64,000 bases of DNA, taken from positions 1-64,000 of the forward strand of contig CAYRBI010000002.1 of assembly GCA_964422415.1 (NCBI GenBank), given 5' to 3'. A program made the position numbers and the translations under genes. The notes beneath the pieces were generated by a model. It was not told the origin of the DNA. It was given only the letters and a program-made list of their open reading frames with translations, and searched no databases. Positions 33,488-43,228 of the stretch are shown here, piece after piece. This DNA comes from OLB16 sp964422415 (GTDB lineage: Bacteria; Hinthialibacterota; Hinthialibacteria; OLB16). Each line of letters opens with the position of its first letter. Position 1 is the stretch's first letter.

Positions 33488-36166
33488 TTAAGCCAGCAGC
33501 TTCCGCAGAACATATTGCAGGATTCCCCCATGCCGGTAGTACTGGATCTCCTGCGGGGTATCGATGCGTACAATCGCTTTGAACTCACGTGTGGCGCCAT
33601 CCTCACGGCGTGCACGGAAAGTGACCGTGCGTCCATTCCTAAAGCCGCTCTCGAGCCCTGAAGCGAGTCCCTCGATATCAAACACCTCATGTCCATCCAG
33701 CCCCAGCGTGGCAGCGCTTTGGCCTGGCTCGAACTGCAAGGGGACAATCCCCATGCCCACCAGGTTACTGCGGTGGATGCGTTCGAAGCTTTCGGCGATG
33801 GCGGCGCGCACTCCCAGCAGACGCGGGCCTTTAGCAGCCCAGTCACGTGAGGAACCACAGCCATATTCCTTCCCGGCGATGACCACCAGGGGCACCCCCT
33901 CCGTCTGGTACTTCATGGCGGCATCATAGATGCTCATCTGTTCTCCCTCAGGAAGGTGCAGGGTGAAACCACCCTCGACTCCGGGGACCATCGCATTCCT
34001 CAGACGGACATTGGCGAAGGTGCCACGCATCAACACCTCATGGTTACCACGGCGCGAACCAAGAGAGTTGAAGTCAGCGGGAGCCACCCCCAGGCTCTGG
34101 AGGTATTTCCCCGCTGGGCTATCTGGTTTGATCGAACCAGCGGGCGAGATGTGATCGGTGGTGATGCTGTCACCAAGCACCGCCAGAGCACGTGCCCCGT
34201 GAATATCATTGACGGGGGCTGCTTGGCGGGTGAGGTTGTCAAAGAAGGGGGGCTTCTTCACATAGGTGGAGGAGGCATCCCAGGCAAAGGTATCGCCCTC
34301 GGGGACAGCCAGGACACGCCAACGCTCATCGCCCTGGAAGACATCGGAATAGGTCTTCTCGAACATGGTGGAATGCACCGAGGTCTGGACCGCCTCCACG
34401 ATTTCCTGGTGGCTGGGCCAGATATCCCTGAGATACACCGGCTTTCCATCCGGGTCTTGCCCAATGGGTTCAGAGCCAAGATCGATATCAACCCTGCCCG
34501 CCAGGGCATAAGCCACCACTAGTGGTGGAGAGGCCAGATAGTTGGCCCGCACCTGGGCATGGACACGCCCCTCGAAGTTACGGTTGCCCGAAAGCACTGC
34601 CGCCACCAGCAGCTCTCCCGCCTCGATACCTTGGGAGACCGCCTCTGGCAAGGGGCCGCTATTGCCGATACAGGTGGCGCAACCATAGCCCACCACGTGA
34701 AAGCCCAGAGCCTCGAGTGGTTCCAAAAGTCCCGCTTCGCGCAGGTATTCGGTCACCACTAGCGAACCGGGAGCAAGACTAGTTTTAACCCAAGGCTGAC
34801 GATTCAGTCCCCGCGCGAGCGCCTTCTTGGCCAATAGGCCCGCCGCCAGCATTACCGATGGGTTCGAGGTGTTGGTGCAGCTGGTAATCGATGCTATGAC
34901 CACCGCGCCATCCCGCAACACAGTTTCCTTCCCCTCGGTCACAATGGTCTGCTCATGCGCCGTAGATTGGCCACGGGCGGTGTTGAGTTGGGTGTCGAAG
35001 GAACCTCGTACCTCTTTGAGTGTGACACGGTCTTGGGGACGGCGTGGACCAGCCAGGCTCGGTTCGATGGTTCCCAGGTCAAGTTCCACAACCTCGGAAT
35101 AGTCAGCTATGGGAGTCTCGCTGGTTTGGAACAGGCCTTGTTCTTTCAGGTAAGTATCGGCCAGACGGACCTGATCCCTGGAACGCCCACTGAAGCGCAA
35201 GAAATCAATGGCTACCTCATCCACCGGAAAGATGCCACAGGTTGCGCCATACTCAGGCCCCATATTGGCAATGGTGGCACGGTCAGCGAGTGGCAATCCG
35301 GCCAGACCCGGTCCGAAAAACTCCACAAACTTACCCACCACCCCATGCTTACGGAGAACTTGTGTGACCCGTAAGACTAAATCCGTGGCGGTAGCGCCTT
35401 CGGGCAAATGCCCGGTCAAACGGACACCCACCACCTGGGGAATAAGCATCGACAGCGGTTGGCCCAGCATCGCGGCCTCGGCTTCGATCCCGCCCACACC
35501 CCAACCGAGTACTCCCAAACCATTAATCATGGTGGTGTGCGAATCGGTCCCCACCAGCGTGTCCGGGTAGGCCCAAGGGGTCTCACCGAGGCTGATCATG
35601 ACCACGCGCGCGAGGTATTCAAGGTTGATCTGATGAACAATCCCGGTATCGGGGGGCACCACCCGGAAATTCTGGAAGGCATTCTGTCCCCAACGTAGGA
35701 AGGCGTAGCGTTCACGGTTCCGTGAGAATTCCAGGGTAGCATTCAGGTCGAGGGCGTCCTGGGTACCGAAGGCATCCACCTGGACCGAGTGATCGATGAC
35801 CAGTTCAGCGGGGAGCAGTGGATTAATACGCTTCGGATCCCCACCCAACGCCACCATGGCATCACGCATGGCCGCCAGATCCACCACCGCCGGGACACCC
35901 GTGAAATCCTGGAGAAGCACCCGCGCTGGCATGAAGGCGATCTCACGGGAGGGGACCGCCTTGGGATCCCACTTCGCCAGGGCCTCGATGTCCGTAGCGG
36001 TCACGGTCAGATTGTCCTCGCAACGCAGCAGGTTCTCCAGAAGAATCCGCAAAGAGAACGGTAACCGTGCGAGGTTGAAACCGTGTTTCTCCAGGGCGCT
36101 CAAACGCGCGATGGTATAGGAGTTCCCCCCCACGGACAGGATTTCATGTGATCCGAACGTATTCAT
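33488..36166 (-). CDS. acnA: Aconitate hydratase AcnA
   Basis: An 892-aa monomeric aconitase of the AcnA/IRP type, converting citrate to isocitrate. The 4Fe-4S ligands are seen in ITSCTNTSNP and GYGCATCIGNSGPL; VGTDSHTTMINGLGVLGWGVGG and YGCGSSRDWAAKG are family motifs, with the swivel domain at the C-terminus. ATG 36166 lies 9 bases after GGAGG; a TTG at 36175 abuts that site and is less likely. It converges on ddl. Confidence 0.96.
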   Translation of the reverse strand: MNTFGSHEILSVGGNSYTIARLSALEKHGFNLARLPFSLRILLENLLRCEDNLTVTATDIEALAKWDPKAVPSREIAFMPARVLLQDFTGVPAVVDLAAMRDAMVALGGDPKRINPLLPAELVIDHSVQVDAFGTQDALDLNATLEFSRNRERYAFLRWGQNAFQNFRVVPPDTGIVHQINLEYLARVVMISLGETPWAYPDTLVGTDSHTTMINGLGVLGWGVGGIEAEAAMLGQPLSMLIPQVVGVRLTGHLPEGATATDLVLRVTQVLRKHGVVGKFVEFFGPGLAGLPLADRATIANMGPEYGATCGIFPVDEVAIDFLRFSGRSRDQVRLADTYLKEQGLFQTSETPIADYSEVVELDLGTIEPSLAGPRRPQDRVTLKEVRGSFDTQLNTARGQSTAHEQTIVTEGKETVLRDGAVVIASITSCTNTSNPSVMLAAGLLAKKALARGLNRQPWVKTSLAPGSLVVTEYLREAGLLEPLEALGFHVVGYGCATCIGNSGPLPEAVSQGIEAGELLVAAVLSGNRNFEGRVHAQVRANYLASPPLVVAYALAGRVDIDLGSEPIGQDPDGKPVYLRDIWPSHQEIVEAVQTSVHSTMFEKTYSDVFQGDERWRVLAVPEGDTFAWDASSTYVKKPPFFDNLTRQAAPVNDIHGARALAVLGDSITTDHISPAGSIKPDSPAGKYLQSLGVAPADFNSLGSRRGNHEVLMRGTFANVRLRNAMVPGVEGGFTLHLPEGEQMSIYDAAMKYQTEGVPLVVIAGKEYGCGSSRDWAAKGPRLLGVRAAIAESFERIHRSNLVGMGIVPLQFEPGQSAATLGLDGHEVFDIEGLASGLESGFRNGRTVTFRARREDGATREFKAIVRIDTPQEIQYYRHGGILQYVLRKLLA

Positions 36167-36222
36167 ATGAGTCAACCTCCCAGGCGGTATGCCTTAAGCA
36201 TAATATTGGATGTTGATGTGGC

Positions 36223-36332
36223 TCCACCCCCCACCCCCACCCTCCCCCACAAGGGGGGAGGGAGCAAAACACGCTAAAGCGTGAACTCCGAACAACTCCT
36301 TCCCCCTTGTGGGTGGGGGTGGGGGGGTGGAG
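36223..36332. repeat. Composite C/G-tract and CACGCTAAAGCGTG repeat block, copy 2
   Basis: Outer inverted arms (CTCCACCCCCC type at 36223-36244 and its complement at 36310-36332) enclose two C/G-tract palindromes and the CACGCTAAAGCGTG palindrome at 36270-36283. The order matches the block at 29410-29574. It fills the gap between the aconitase and helicase genes. Confidence 0.75.
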
Positions 36333-36374
36333 AATACGCAACAACACTATGAGTAATACGCCAGGTGCTGGAGA

Positions 36375-38432
36375 TCACTCCTCCCCAACCAGGCCGAGAT
36401 TATCGTACACACAGGAGTCTTGCATCCCCAATTCAGTTGGACCACCCGTTTGTTGGAAATCGACCAGATCCTCTGGGATTTCCTCCAGGAAACGGGATTC
36501 AGTCGTGGACTTGGTGCGTCCACGCACTGTACGCAAGGCGGCGGTGGTGATGATGAGGTGCTTGCGCGCGCGGGTCATGCCGACATAGAACAGGCGGCGT
36601 TCCTCATGGACATCGGTATCGAGGGTCATTGAACGGGCATGGGGGAGGAGACCCTCCTCCAGTCCCACCAGGAAAACCACCGGGAACTCCAGCCCCTTGG
36701 CGCTGTGGAGAGTCATCAAACGAACCGTGTCCTCCTCAAAGCGTTTCTCCTTGGAATTGGCACGGAAATCCGAGGCCAGGCTTGCGCTTTGGAGGAACTC
36801 GACCAAGCGATTTACTCCCTTTCCTTTGTTCTGGCCCTGAAGTTCACTCCCAGGGCCAGATGCCGTTGTCTGTTCAAAAGCAGCGGCGGCGTTGGCCAGT
36901 TCGAGGGTAATTTCCTTGCGGACTTCGAAGGCAGCGGGCGTGGGGGAGGTTTTTTCCACCTCTTCGAGGTAACGGCTGTGTTCGATCAAGTGTAGGATTC
37001 CCCGCGCAAGACCCTCCTCGCGCATAGCCGTACGGGTCCGGTCCAAGAGAGTGAGGAACTCCTTGGCTCCAGCATGAGCCGAGTCGGGGAGGTTCAAGTG
37101 GGAGGCATTACGGACGGCATCATACAGGGGCCGGCCCGAGGTCAGGGCGGCTTCGTTGAGGCGTTGGAGTGCCGTATCGCCAATCCCACGTTTGGGGACA
37201 TTGATGATCCGCCGCAGGCTGATGTCATCCTTGGGGTTGGCGAGTACACGCAGATAAGAAGCGACATCTTTGACCTCCTTTCGGTCAAAGAACTCCATCC
37301 CACCGATGACCACATATGGAACCTGGTTCTTCCGGAAACAGATCTCATAGGGGCGCGACTGGATGTTGGAGCGGTAAAGGACTCCAAAATCTGACCAGGA
37401 GAGGCCATGACGGACCCGCATTTCCTTGATCCGCAGGGCCACATAGGAGGCCTCATCGTTCTCATCCTCGGAGGATACCAGATCGATCTGGCGCCCTGGG
37501 CCTTCCTGAGACCAGAGAGCCTTGGGACGGCGGTTGAGGTTACGGGCGATAACAGCATTGGCGGCCTTGAGGATGGTTTCAGTCGAACGGTAATTCCGGT
37601 CGAGAGTAATGATCCGCGCATCCGGGAAGTGATGCTCGAAATCGAGGATGTTGGAGACCTCCGCGCCACGGAAGCTATAGATGCTCTGGTCATCATCGCC
37701 CACCACGCACAGATTACGGTGTTCCTCGCAGATCTTGCGGGCGATCATGAACTGGAGGGTATTGGTATCTTGATACTCATCGATCAGGACATGCCGGAAG
37801 TGATCCCGGACTTTATTCAGAACCTCCGGATGCTCACACAGGAGGCGTTGGGCTAGAAGCAACAGGTCATCGAAATCGACGGCATCCCGGGCCTGGAGGG
37901 CTTGTTGATAAGCATTCCACAGTGCCGGAACCCGTTCATCATATTTGTCATGCTGAAAGGGCTCGTAGGTTTCTGGTGAAAGCCCACGGTTCTTGGAACG
38001 TCCGATACGATAGGCGAAATAACCGATATCGAAAGTTTCCTTGCCCGTTGAGAATTCCGCGAAACAGCGGCCAAGCAGAGTACGCTGATCGGAAGCGTCA
38101 TAGATGGTGAACCTCTTGGAATACCCGAGCCGTTCGATCTCATGCCGGAGGAGCCGTGCACAGAAGGAATGGAAGGTAGAGACCTCCAGAACCTTGGCAG
38201 CCTCCTCGCCCACCTGGACGGCAACCCGCTCCCGCATCTCCTTGGCGGCACGGTTGGTGAAGGTCACCGCAAGGATCTGATCCGGTTTCGCATCCCGGGT
38301 ATAGAGCAGGTGTGCAACACGCGTGGTGATTACACGCGTCTTACCAGAACCAGCCCCCGCGAGAATGAGCAGGGGCGAGCCGCGGTGCTTGACCGCTTCG
38401 CATTGTTGGGGATTGAGCCGGGATAAGTCCAT
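36375..38432 (-). CDS. UvrD/PcrA-type superfamily 1 DNA helicase
   Basis: A 685-aa 3'-5' DNA helicase of the UvrD/Rep/PcrA group. All main motifs are visible: Walker A LAGAGSGKTRVI near residue 25, ILAVTFTNRAAKEMRERV, Walker B HVLIDEYQDTNTLQF, VVGDDDQSIYSFRGA, LDRNYRSTETIL, VRLMTLHSAKGLEFPVVF and YVGMTRARKHL. PcrA and UvrD act in repair and in clearing the replication path. It is slightly short (720-750 aa is common), lacking part of the C-terminal tail; Rep is an alternative. Confidence 0.94.
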   Translation of the reverse strand: MDLSRLNPQQCEAVKHRGSPLLILAGAGSGKTRVITTRVAHLLYTRDAKPDQILAVTFTNRAAKEMRERVAVQVGEEAAKVLEVSTFHSFCARLLRHEIERLGYSKRFTIYDASDQRTLLGRCFAEFSTGKETFDIGYFAYRIGRSKNRGLSPETYEPFQHDKYDERVPALWNAYQQALQARDAVDFDDLLLLAQRLLCEHPEVLNKVRDHFRHVLIDEYQDTNTLQFMIARKICEEHRNLCVVGDDDQSIYSFRGAEVSNILDFEHHFPDARIITLDRNYRSTETILKAANAVIARNLNRRPKALWSQEGPGRQIDLVSSEDENDEASYVALRIKEMRVRHGLSWSDFGVLYRSNIQSRPYEICFRKNQVPYVVIGGMEFFDRKEVKDVASYLRVLANPKDDISLRRIINVPKRGIGDTALQRLNEAALTSGRPLYDAVRNASHLNLPDSAHAGAKEFLTLLDRTRTAMREEGLARGILHLIEHSRYLEEVEKTSPTPAAFEVRKEITLELANAAAAFEQTTASGPGSELQGQNKGKGVNRLVEFLQSASLASDFRANSKEKRFEEDTVRLMTLHSAKGLEFPVVFLVGLEEGLLPHARSMTLDTDVHEERRLFYVGMTRARKHLIITTAALRTVRGRTKSTTESRFLEEIPEDLVDFQQTGGPTELGMQDSCVYDNLGLVGEE

Positions 38433-38755
38433 CGATCTAGGGGAGGATGTTTATACCCTCAATGGAGAGGGGATTCAACTACTGACTCAGATACGTCCAA
38501 ACCCATGGGGAACGAGAAGTGATTCTCGTTCCCTTCGACGACTGCCCCGGACCCGACAGAGCGGGTCCCTCCATGGAGAGACGCATTCTATTGTGTCTCC
38601 TTGGGAGAAACGTCCTAACCCCAGGCGCAGGAACGAGTCGGTCATGACCGTTCCGGTCGCAACGAGCGGTGAAAATAGGCAGATGGAGGAGCCATTTTCG
38701 TAGGAGAAAGGATTCTCGTTCCAGCGATCCGTTCCAGTGTAGTTCTCGCCTCCAT
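38433..38755. other. Repeat-bearing gap between helicase and GH51 genes
   Basis: About 320 bases with no gene. They hold an 11-bp perfect hairpin with GTGA loop (38508-38533, GGGAACGAGAA arms), a GGGACGCA-family palindrome (38578-38599), and a degenerate GAGAAAGGATTCTC palindrome near 38702-38718. The first may act as a terminator for the GH51 gene, but no T-run was seen. Confidence 0.6.
38578..38599. repeat. Dispersed palindrome, GGGACGCA family, copy 3
   Basis: GAGACGCA (38578-38585), loop TTCTAT, TGTGTCTC (38592-38599). Compared with copies 1 and 2 one stem base pair has changed on both sides (G-C to A-T), so pairing is kept. The flank CCCTCCATGGAG also occurs beside copy 2. Confidence 0.6.
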
Positions 38756-41236
38756 TCACAACCGGATTACGGTGAATGAATGGGCGGGGAAGGTGTAGGT
38801 AGTGCTCCCATCTTCCAAACCGTGTTCCCATTCAGTCGTCACCGGTTTGATGGTTTCAGGAGTGTCCGCGGTATTGCGGGCGGTAAGAGGACCTTCGAGG
38901 GTCACCACCGTGGCCGTGGACTTGGCCGGGATGAAGCCGGTGATGATCAATGGCAAGGAGAGGGCCTTCTCTCCGGTGTTAACCACCTGCAACACCAGAG
39001 TTTTGCCATCTTCGCTCTTCGTCACACTCACATCCAGATCACCCCCTGGCCCTTCGCTTTTCACCACGAACGGCTGGTAATTCCGCGAAATCATCTGGGT
39101 CACATAACCCGGCGGCTGCAGCCAGACCTGAGAGGGATTTAAAAACAACAATCCCTGATCCCAGTCGTTATCATTTTGACCATCGGGTTGAAGGCAATTC
39201 GCCGAGCAGGTGACCGGCAAGCGGCCGTCACGCTGAATGGCATTGATCGCGAGCGCATTTGCAAGGGCGCGGCGCTGGGAATGATTGCCGGAGTTCAACT
39301 CGAAAACGACAATCTTGAAATTGGCCCCATCGGCAATCTTTTCCAATGCATCAATATAGGAAAACATGCCCTCCAAGGTGTCGTCTGGTCTTGGACCATC
39401 GGTCCCGACATGCAAATCAAACCAAACTTCGCGGTTATGCTGTTTGGCCAGATGCAAAATCTTCTGATGCGGAGCGAGTGTCGTAAGGCCGAAACCGTGA
39501 CCAGTGATGTTAAATGGATCCGTGATAGTTTTATGGTTACACAAATCTGCTACGGTCACGATAATGGAAGTATCCTTTGCCCACACCGCCTCCGCCATTG
39601 GCTTGAATTTCTGGAAATAGATATCGTTAACATGCTCTTCATTGCCGAACTCAATATACTTGAGCTGATATGGCTTAGGATGACCATCCAAAGCACGCTT
39701 TGCGCCCCATTGTGTGTCAACCGGTCCATTGACATACTCAACAAAATCCGCCATATCCTCGGGGGTCTCATCAATATTTAGAGCGGGAATACCAAGGAAT
39801 CCAGCCGCCTCGCAGAAGTTCAGGAAATCAATAATCCCCCATCCGTCTGAGGAATATGGATACCAAAATCCCTGATATGGTGGGCGTAGGGCACGTGGCC
39901 CGGTCATTTTCTTCCAACGGTATTCTGCGGTGTTGACCATGCAGCCACCCATACGCAAGACCGTGATACCCTGATTGATTAATCCCTCCGCCACATCCTT
40001 GCGAACCGGTAAACCCTTAAAGCGCCCCCAATCACCCGGTTGTAAAAACGCATAACCCACTGTCACCGAACCGGGCTGCTTCAGCTGGATGGTAAAGCGT
40101 CCCTCCTTATCCGCAACAGTGGGGGTAAGTTCAAAATCGAGACGCTGCCAGCCGCTCGCATTTACCTTCAGCGATTTTTCAGAATAGACCGCAGAACCAT
40201 CCTTGCTCTCCAACGTCACGCGGAATTCTGTCTCCTTTTCGGATCGGACATAAAGATAGCCTTCATATGGCTTGTCTTTGACAAAGTTCATCCCCCAGCG
40301 ATTGAGACTCCGATTCTCAATCCCTATGACACCCGAGCCACTCGTGAAAGTAATTTGCTGACTTTGACCACCCAAAAAGACATCTTGTGACACAAGCGAA
40401 AGACTGCCTTTAACATCGCCTTGCCGAATTGGCCGCCACATGCCGCTTACGCTGTCAGCGGGATTGTTGCCTGATTCATAGTCGAATGGGATTTGTTTCC
40501 GCTCCCCGGCCACATTGATAGAGAGGTTCCGAAAACAAGCTTTGTGCCGCCAGATGCGCACACCGGCCGCACCGGAGTCCAACGGATGATCCGTGTCTTC
40601 ATACTGCATCATGCTCTGGCCGTTTACGACCACTTCCAACGAAGTTGCGCCAAGGCGGACGCACAGATTGTTCCACTCGTCCACCGGCACGGTGCACGGC
40701 ACGCGGCGGATGGGTTCCCAATTCTGACGATGGCGTCCCAAAACAAGAGCACCCGGCCTCTCAAGGGACACTTCGTAACCAGTGAATTTGTCAGCGCCAA
40801 TAGCGGCATCTTTGACTTTGAGAATCAGACCGGCATTACCGCTGTCCGGTTCCGTCAGTTTCACATCTACACTGACTTCACCCTCCGCCAACACTCCCCC
40901 GCCCCAGATGATCTTCGCGCCATCACTGCCCACCCCCTGAATTCCACCATCCTCCGTGGGCGTCCAACAGCCTCCATATGCGGAAAATCCCTTCAACGGC
41001 AACTGCGCTGCGGGCTCCGCAAAGCTTTCGCCGAAAATCATCTGGCTATCAATGCCGCCATATATCTCGTGATTCACATCCTCGATGCATGCACCAGTCA
41101 AATAGGGAGTAAGCCGGTGTAGCACCTGATCGGCGTGAATAGCAATCGAATTCTGTTGGGCGGATGAGACTCCGTTGGATACACAAATGGCCGAGATGGT
41201 GGCCAGAAACAGCAGGTGGTTATTGGTTTGCGTCAT
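38756..41236 (-). CDS. Secreted alpha-L-arabinofuranosidase, GH51-like
   Basis: An 826-aa exported glycosidase probably removing L-arabinose from hemicellulose side chains. A signal peptide (LLFLATISAICVSNGVSSA) precedes the start of the GH51 fold, HRLTPYLTGACIEDVNHEIYGG. A LamG/DUF1080-like insert (about 75-250; SVDVKLTEPDSGNAG) and a CBM-like segment follow. The GH-A catalytic barrel has acid/base Glu near 533 (IEFGNEEH) and the likely nucleophile near 646 (VVFELNSG), and a GH51 C-terminal sandwich ends the protein. ATG 41236 has AAAGGA 12 bases upstream; an ATG at 41263 is possible. It is more AT-rich than the housekeeping genes around it. Confidence 0.88.
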   Translation of the reverse strand: MTQTNNHLLFLATISAICVSNGVSSAQQNSIAIHADQVLHRLTPYLTGACIEDVNHEIYGGIDSQMIFGESFAEPAAQLPLKGFSAYGGCWTPTEDGGIQGVGSDGAKIIWGGGVLAEGEVSVDVKLTEPDSGNAGLILKVKDAAIGADKFTGYEVSLERPGALVLGRHRQNWEPIRRVPCTVPVDEWNNLCVRLGATSLEVVVNGQSMMQYEDTDHPLDSGAAGVRIWRHKACFRNLSINVAGERKQIPFDYESGNNPADSVSGMWRPIRQGDVKGSLSLVSQDVFLGGQSQQITFTSGSGVIGIENRSLNRWGMNFVKDKPYEGYLYVRSEKETEFRVTLESKDGSAVYSEKSLKVNASGWQRLDFELTPTVADKEGRFTIQLKQPGSVTVGYAFLQPGDWGRFKGLPVRKDVAEGLINQGITVLRMGGCMVNTAEYRWKKMTGPRALRPPYQGFWYPYSSDGWGIIDFLNFCEAAGFLGIPALNIDETPEDMADFVEYVNGPVDTQWGAKRALDGHPKPYQLKYIEFGNEEHVNDIYFQKFKPMAEAVWAKDTSIIVTVADLCNHKTITDPFNITGHGFGLTTLAPHQKILHLAKQHNREVWFDLHVGTDGPRPDDTLEGMFSYIDALEKIADGANFKIVVFELNSGNHSQRRALANALAINAIQRDGRLPVTCSANCLQPDGQNDNDWDQGLLFLNPSQVWLQPPGYVTQMISRNYQPFVVKSEGPGGDLDVSVTKSEDGKTLVLQVVNTGEKALSLPLIITGFIPAKSTATVVTLEGPLTARNTADTPETIKPVTTEWEHGLEDGSTTYTFPAHSFTVIRL

Positions 41237-41411
41237 CAAATATAGTTGTCCTTTCTGTTTCATTAAAATGAAAAACCCTGAATGAACTTTGGGGGCAAGG
41301 CAAAGGGCAGTAAACAAACTCTTTGGGAGGCAATCCGCCAGGCAAGTGTATTAATCACGCCATCTGATGCCAAGGGTTGGTTTAGCTCCTGTGGTTATGG
41401 TCACATGTACT

Positions 41412-41432
41412 GTTTAACTGCTTCAGTTAAAC
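41412..41432. terminator. Perfect 9-bp hairpin at the end of the three-gene cassette
   Basis: GTTTAACTG (41412-41420) and CAGTTAAAC (41424-41432) with a 3-base loop. It overlaps the stop codon of the last cassette gene (41423). No strong T-run follows on the minus strand, so termination is only possible. Confidence 0.4.
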
Positions 41433-42082
41433 ACTTCATCACCAGGCTTGGCGGCATAGGGTTGTGCTCGAATTTCCTCCCGGGTCCGCTCCAGGGCATG
41501 TAGGATGTATCCGGGGAGGAGGATGGGCCAGGGACCGGGATCGGAAAGCCCCATTCTTTTTTTGTCCTGTTTATCAATATCCGGGTAGACCACTCTGAGT
41601 GTATCCAACATCACGGGTGGCAGATCGGAATCCTCGGTTTTTACCAGATCCACTCTTGCATACCGGTAGGCTTCCACCACTAAACCCGCACAGCTGAACC
41701 GGCGGAAGAGTAATAGGCCATCGATCTTATCCTTCACTTCAGTCTTGTGCGGATGGGCAATGTACTGATCAGTGGCGGACTTTTTCTGTAGGCAAGACTT
41801 ATACTCTTTGGCAACATTAAAAAGGAATATTTCGATCTTCAAGACCTCTTCCTGTGATAATGAAGCAGAACCCATTGTGTGTGCTCTCATTTCACCGAGC
41901 GTTCTGAATGGAGGCGCCATGTGGGTTACAGATATTACGGAACCATACATGATGTCCTGATAATTCATGTTGGACATCGAGAGATGCCCCACGAACCCCA
42001 TTGGACCTGTTGGTGCGTCGGTTCCGATCACATCAAACTTGCTCACTATGTCAGGAATCGGTCCGAGCCGGAGAGCGGGCAT
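41423..42082 (-). CDS. Unknown protein, possible permuted papain-like hydrolase
   Basis: A 219-aa protein I do not recognise as a whole. FVGHLSMSN near residue 33 and FRRFSCAGLVVEAYRYA near residue 133 give a His-before-Cys order with the Cys starting a helix, as in circularly permuted NlpC/P60 (YiiX/YaeF-like) enzymes, which are amidases, peptidases or acyltransferases. No signal peptide or membrane segment is seen. It is the last of three same-strand genes (43943 to 41423), 6 bases after the previous gene. Codon and base use are more AT-rich than in nearby housekeeping genes. Enzyme function is a hypothesis from motif order only. Confidence 0.65.
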   Translation of the reverse strand: MPALRLGPIPDIVSKFDVIGTDAPTGPMGFVGHLSMSNMNYQDIMYGSVISVTHMAPPFRTLGEMRAHTMGSASLSQEEVLKIEIFLFNVAKEYKSCLQKKSATDQYIAHPHKTEVKDKIDGLLLFRRFSCAGLVVEAYRYARVDLVKTEDSDLPPVMLDTLRVVYPDIDKQDKKRMGLSDPGPWPILLPGYILHALERTREEIRAQPYAAKPGDEVFN

Positions 42083-42088
42083 AATGAA

Positions 42089-43228
42089 TTAGTGGACCCG
42101 TGAAGAGACAATCTTGTCAAGGATATCCTCAATGAACGAGAGGCATTCGTGATTATAATCTTGATTTAAACAGCCCTCCCATTCCTCAGCCAAGGAAAGG
42201 ATCTGACTTTCAAGTATGTCATTGAACCAGGAGATCGAGAGGACATGTACACCCAAGATCAGTTCTCTCACACCAGGAGCGCGCATGGCCACCAGTCCAT
42301 GTAGTGCATTCAATGTGATGGAGGCAAACTCCACCCGTGGAAGTACACGGGGATTAGCATAAGATTTCACGAGACTTAAGAGCAATTCCGCCAAGGCCGG
42401 TTCAGGATTCTCTACTATGGGTGGGTGTACCGTGAATTTACGCGCGATCATCTTCACGATTTCATTTTCGACTTCTAAGGGCAACCCAATGGCTTGTTCT
42501 GCTTCGAGCAGTTCCACCAAAGTTCCGATCTTTTGGACGGGAATAACGGCCACATACTCCCGGATGGCAGATCCTACGGCGATACTGTCAACCTCGTCAC
42601 CGCTGTTCCGATATTGTTTGATGAACTCAAAAAGGAGAGGAGCCAGCGCCACTCTTTGTTCAAAATCGAAATCCAATCCCTCGGCTTCAATGATCAGTTG
42701 ACGTCTATCGGAATGAGATACGTTTGTGTTTTGGAGTTGCTCGAAAACAAATTTTGGGGTAGGAGGATTTTGCTCCCAATCTATGGCATCTTCCTTCTCG
42801 ACGGGCAGAGAGGGTGAGGAATCTTCTTTTGTGGATTCCTCGATGAAAGGCGACCTTGCGCTTTCCCAGGAGGGTGACATGGAATCCAAGATCTGGCTTA
42901 CCGTCTCTCGAAAAGGATTTTCTGCGTATATGGAAAACAGAAGGATTGCTTTCGAACTCCTCCTGGGTTCATCCATCATCCTCCGCTCATTCCTCTTAGT
43001 GAGAGCTCCCAGCTGTTCCAGAAACTCCTCCGGAATCCCTTGCACACCATAACCCAAACCGCTTGTTCCACGTGTAACTGGGGGTGCAATCATACTGTTG
43101 CCAGAACTATTGGCTATCCGCCCCCAAGAGGTCAGATCTTCTTTTAACCGCCGATTCGCCAAAGCCTTGACCGACTCTCCTGTTGAGGGCATCGATTGAA
43201 CATCCATTATAGCCGTGCCACTACTCAT
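42089..43228 (-). CDS. Unknown helical protein of the three-gene cassette
   Basis: A 379-aa protein without recognised domain. The first 165 residues are polar and Ser/Glu-rich, probably disordered. Residues 170-375 look wholly alpha-helical with repeated amphipathic segments (VALAPLLFEFIKQY, PALAELLLSLVKSYA, LNALHGLVAMRAPGVREL), suggesting a HEAT-like or helical-bundle scaffold. No signal peptide or membrane segment. ATG 43228 has GGGAG 7 bases upstream; another ATG at 43234 is in frame. The start overlaps the end of the upstream gene by 8 bases, so the two are translationally coupled. Confidence 0.7.
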   Translation of the reverse strand: MSSGTAIMDVQSMPSTGESVKALANRRLKEDLTSWGRIANSSGNSMIAPPVTRGTSGLGYGVQGIPEEFLEQLGALTKRNERRMMDEPRRSSKAILLFSIYAENPFRETVSQILDSMSPSWESARSPFIEESTKEDSSPSLPVEKEDAIDWEQNPPTPKFVFEQLQNTNVSHSDRRQLIIEAEGLDFDFEQRVALAPLLFEFIKQYRNSGDEVDSIAVGSAIREYVAVIPVQKIGTLVELLEAEQAIGLPLEVENEIVKMIARKFTVHPPIVENPEPALAELLLSLVKSYANPRVLPRVEFASITLNALHGLVAMRAPGVRELILGVHVLSISWFNDILESQILSLAEEWEGCLNQDYNHECLSFIEDILDKIVSSRVH

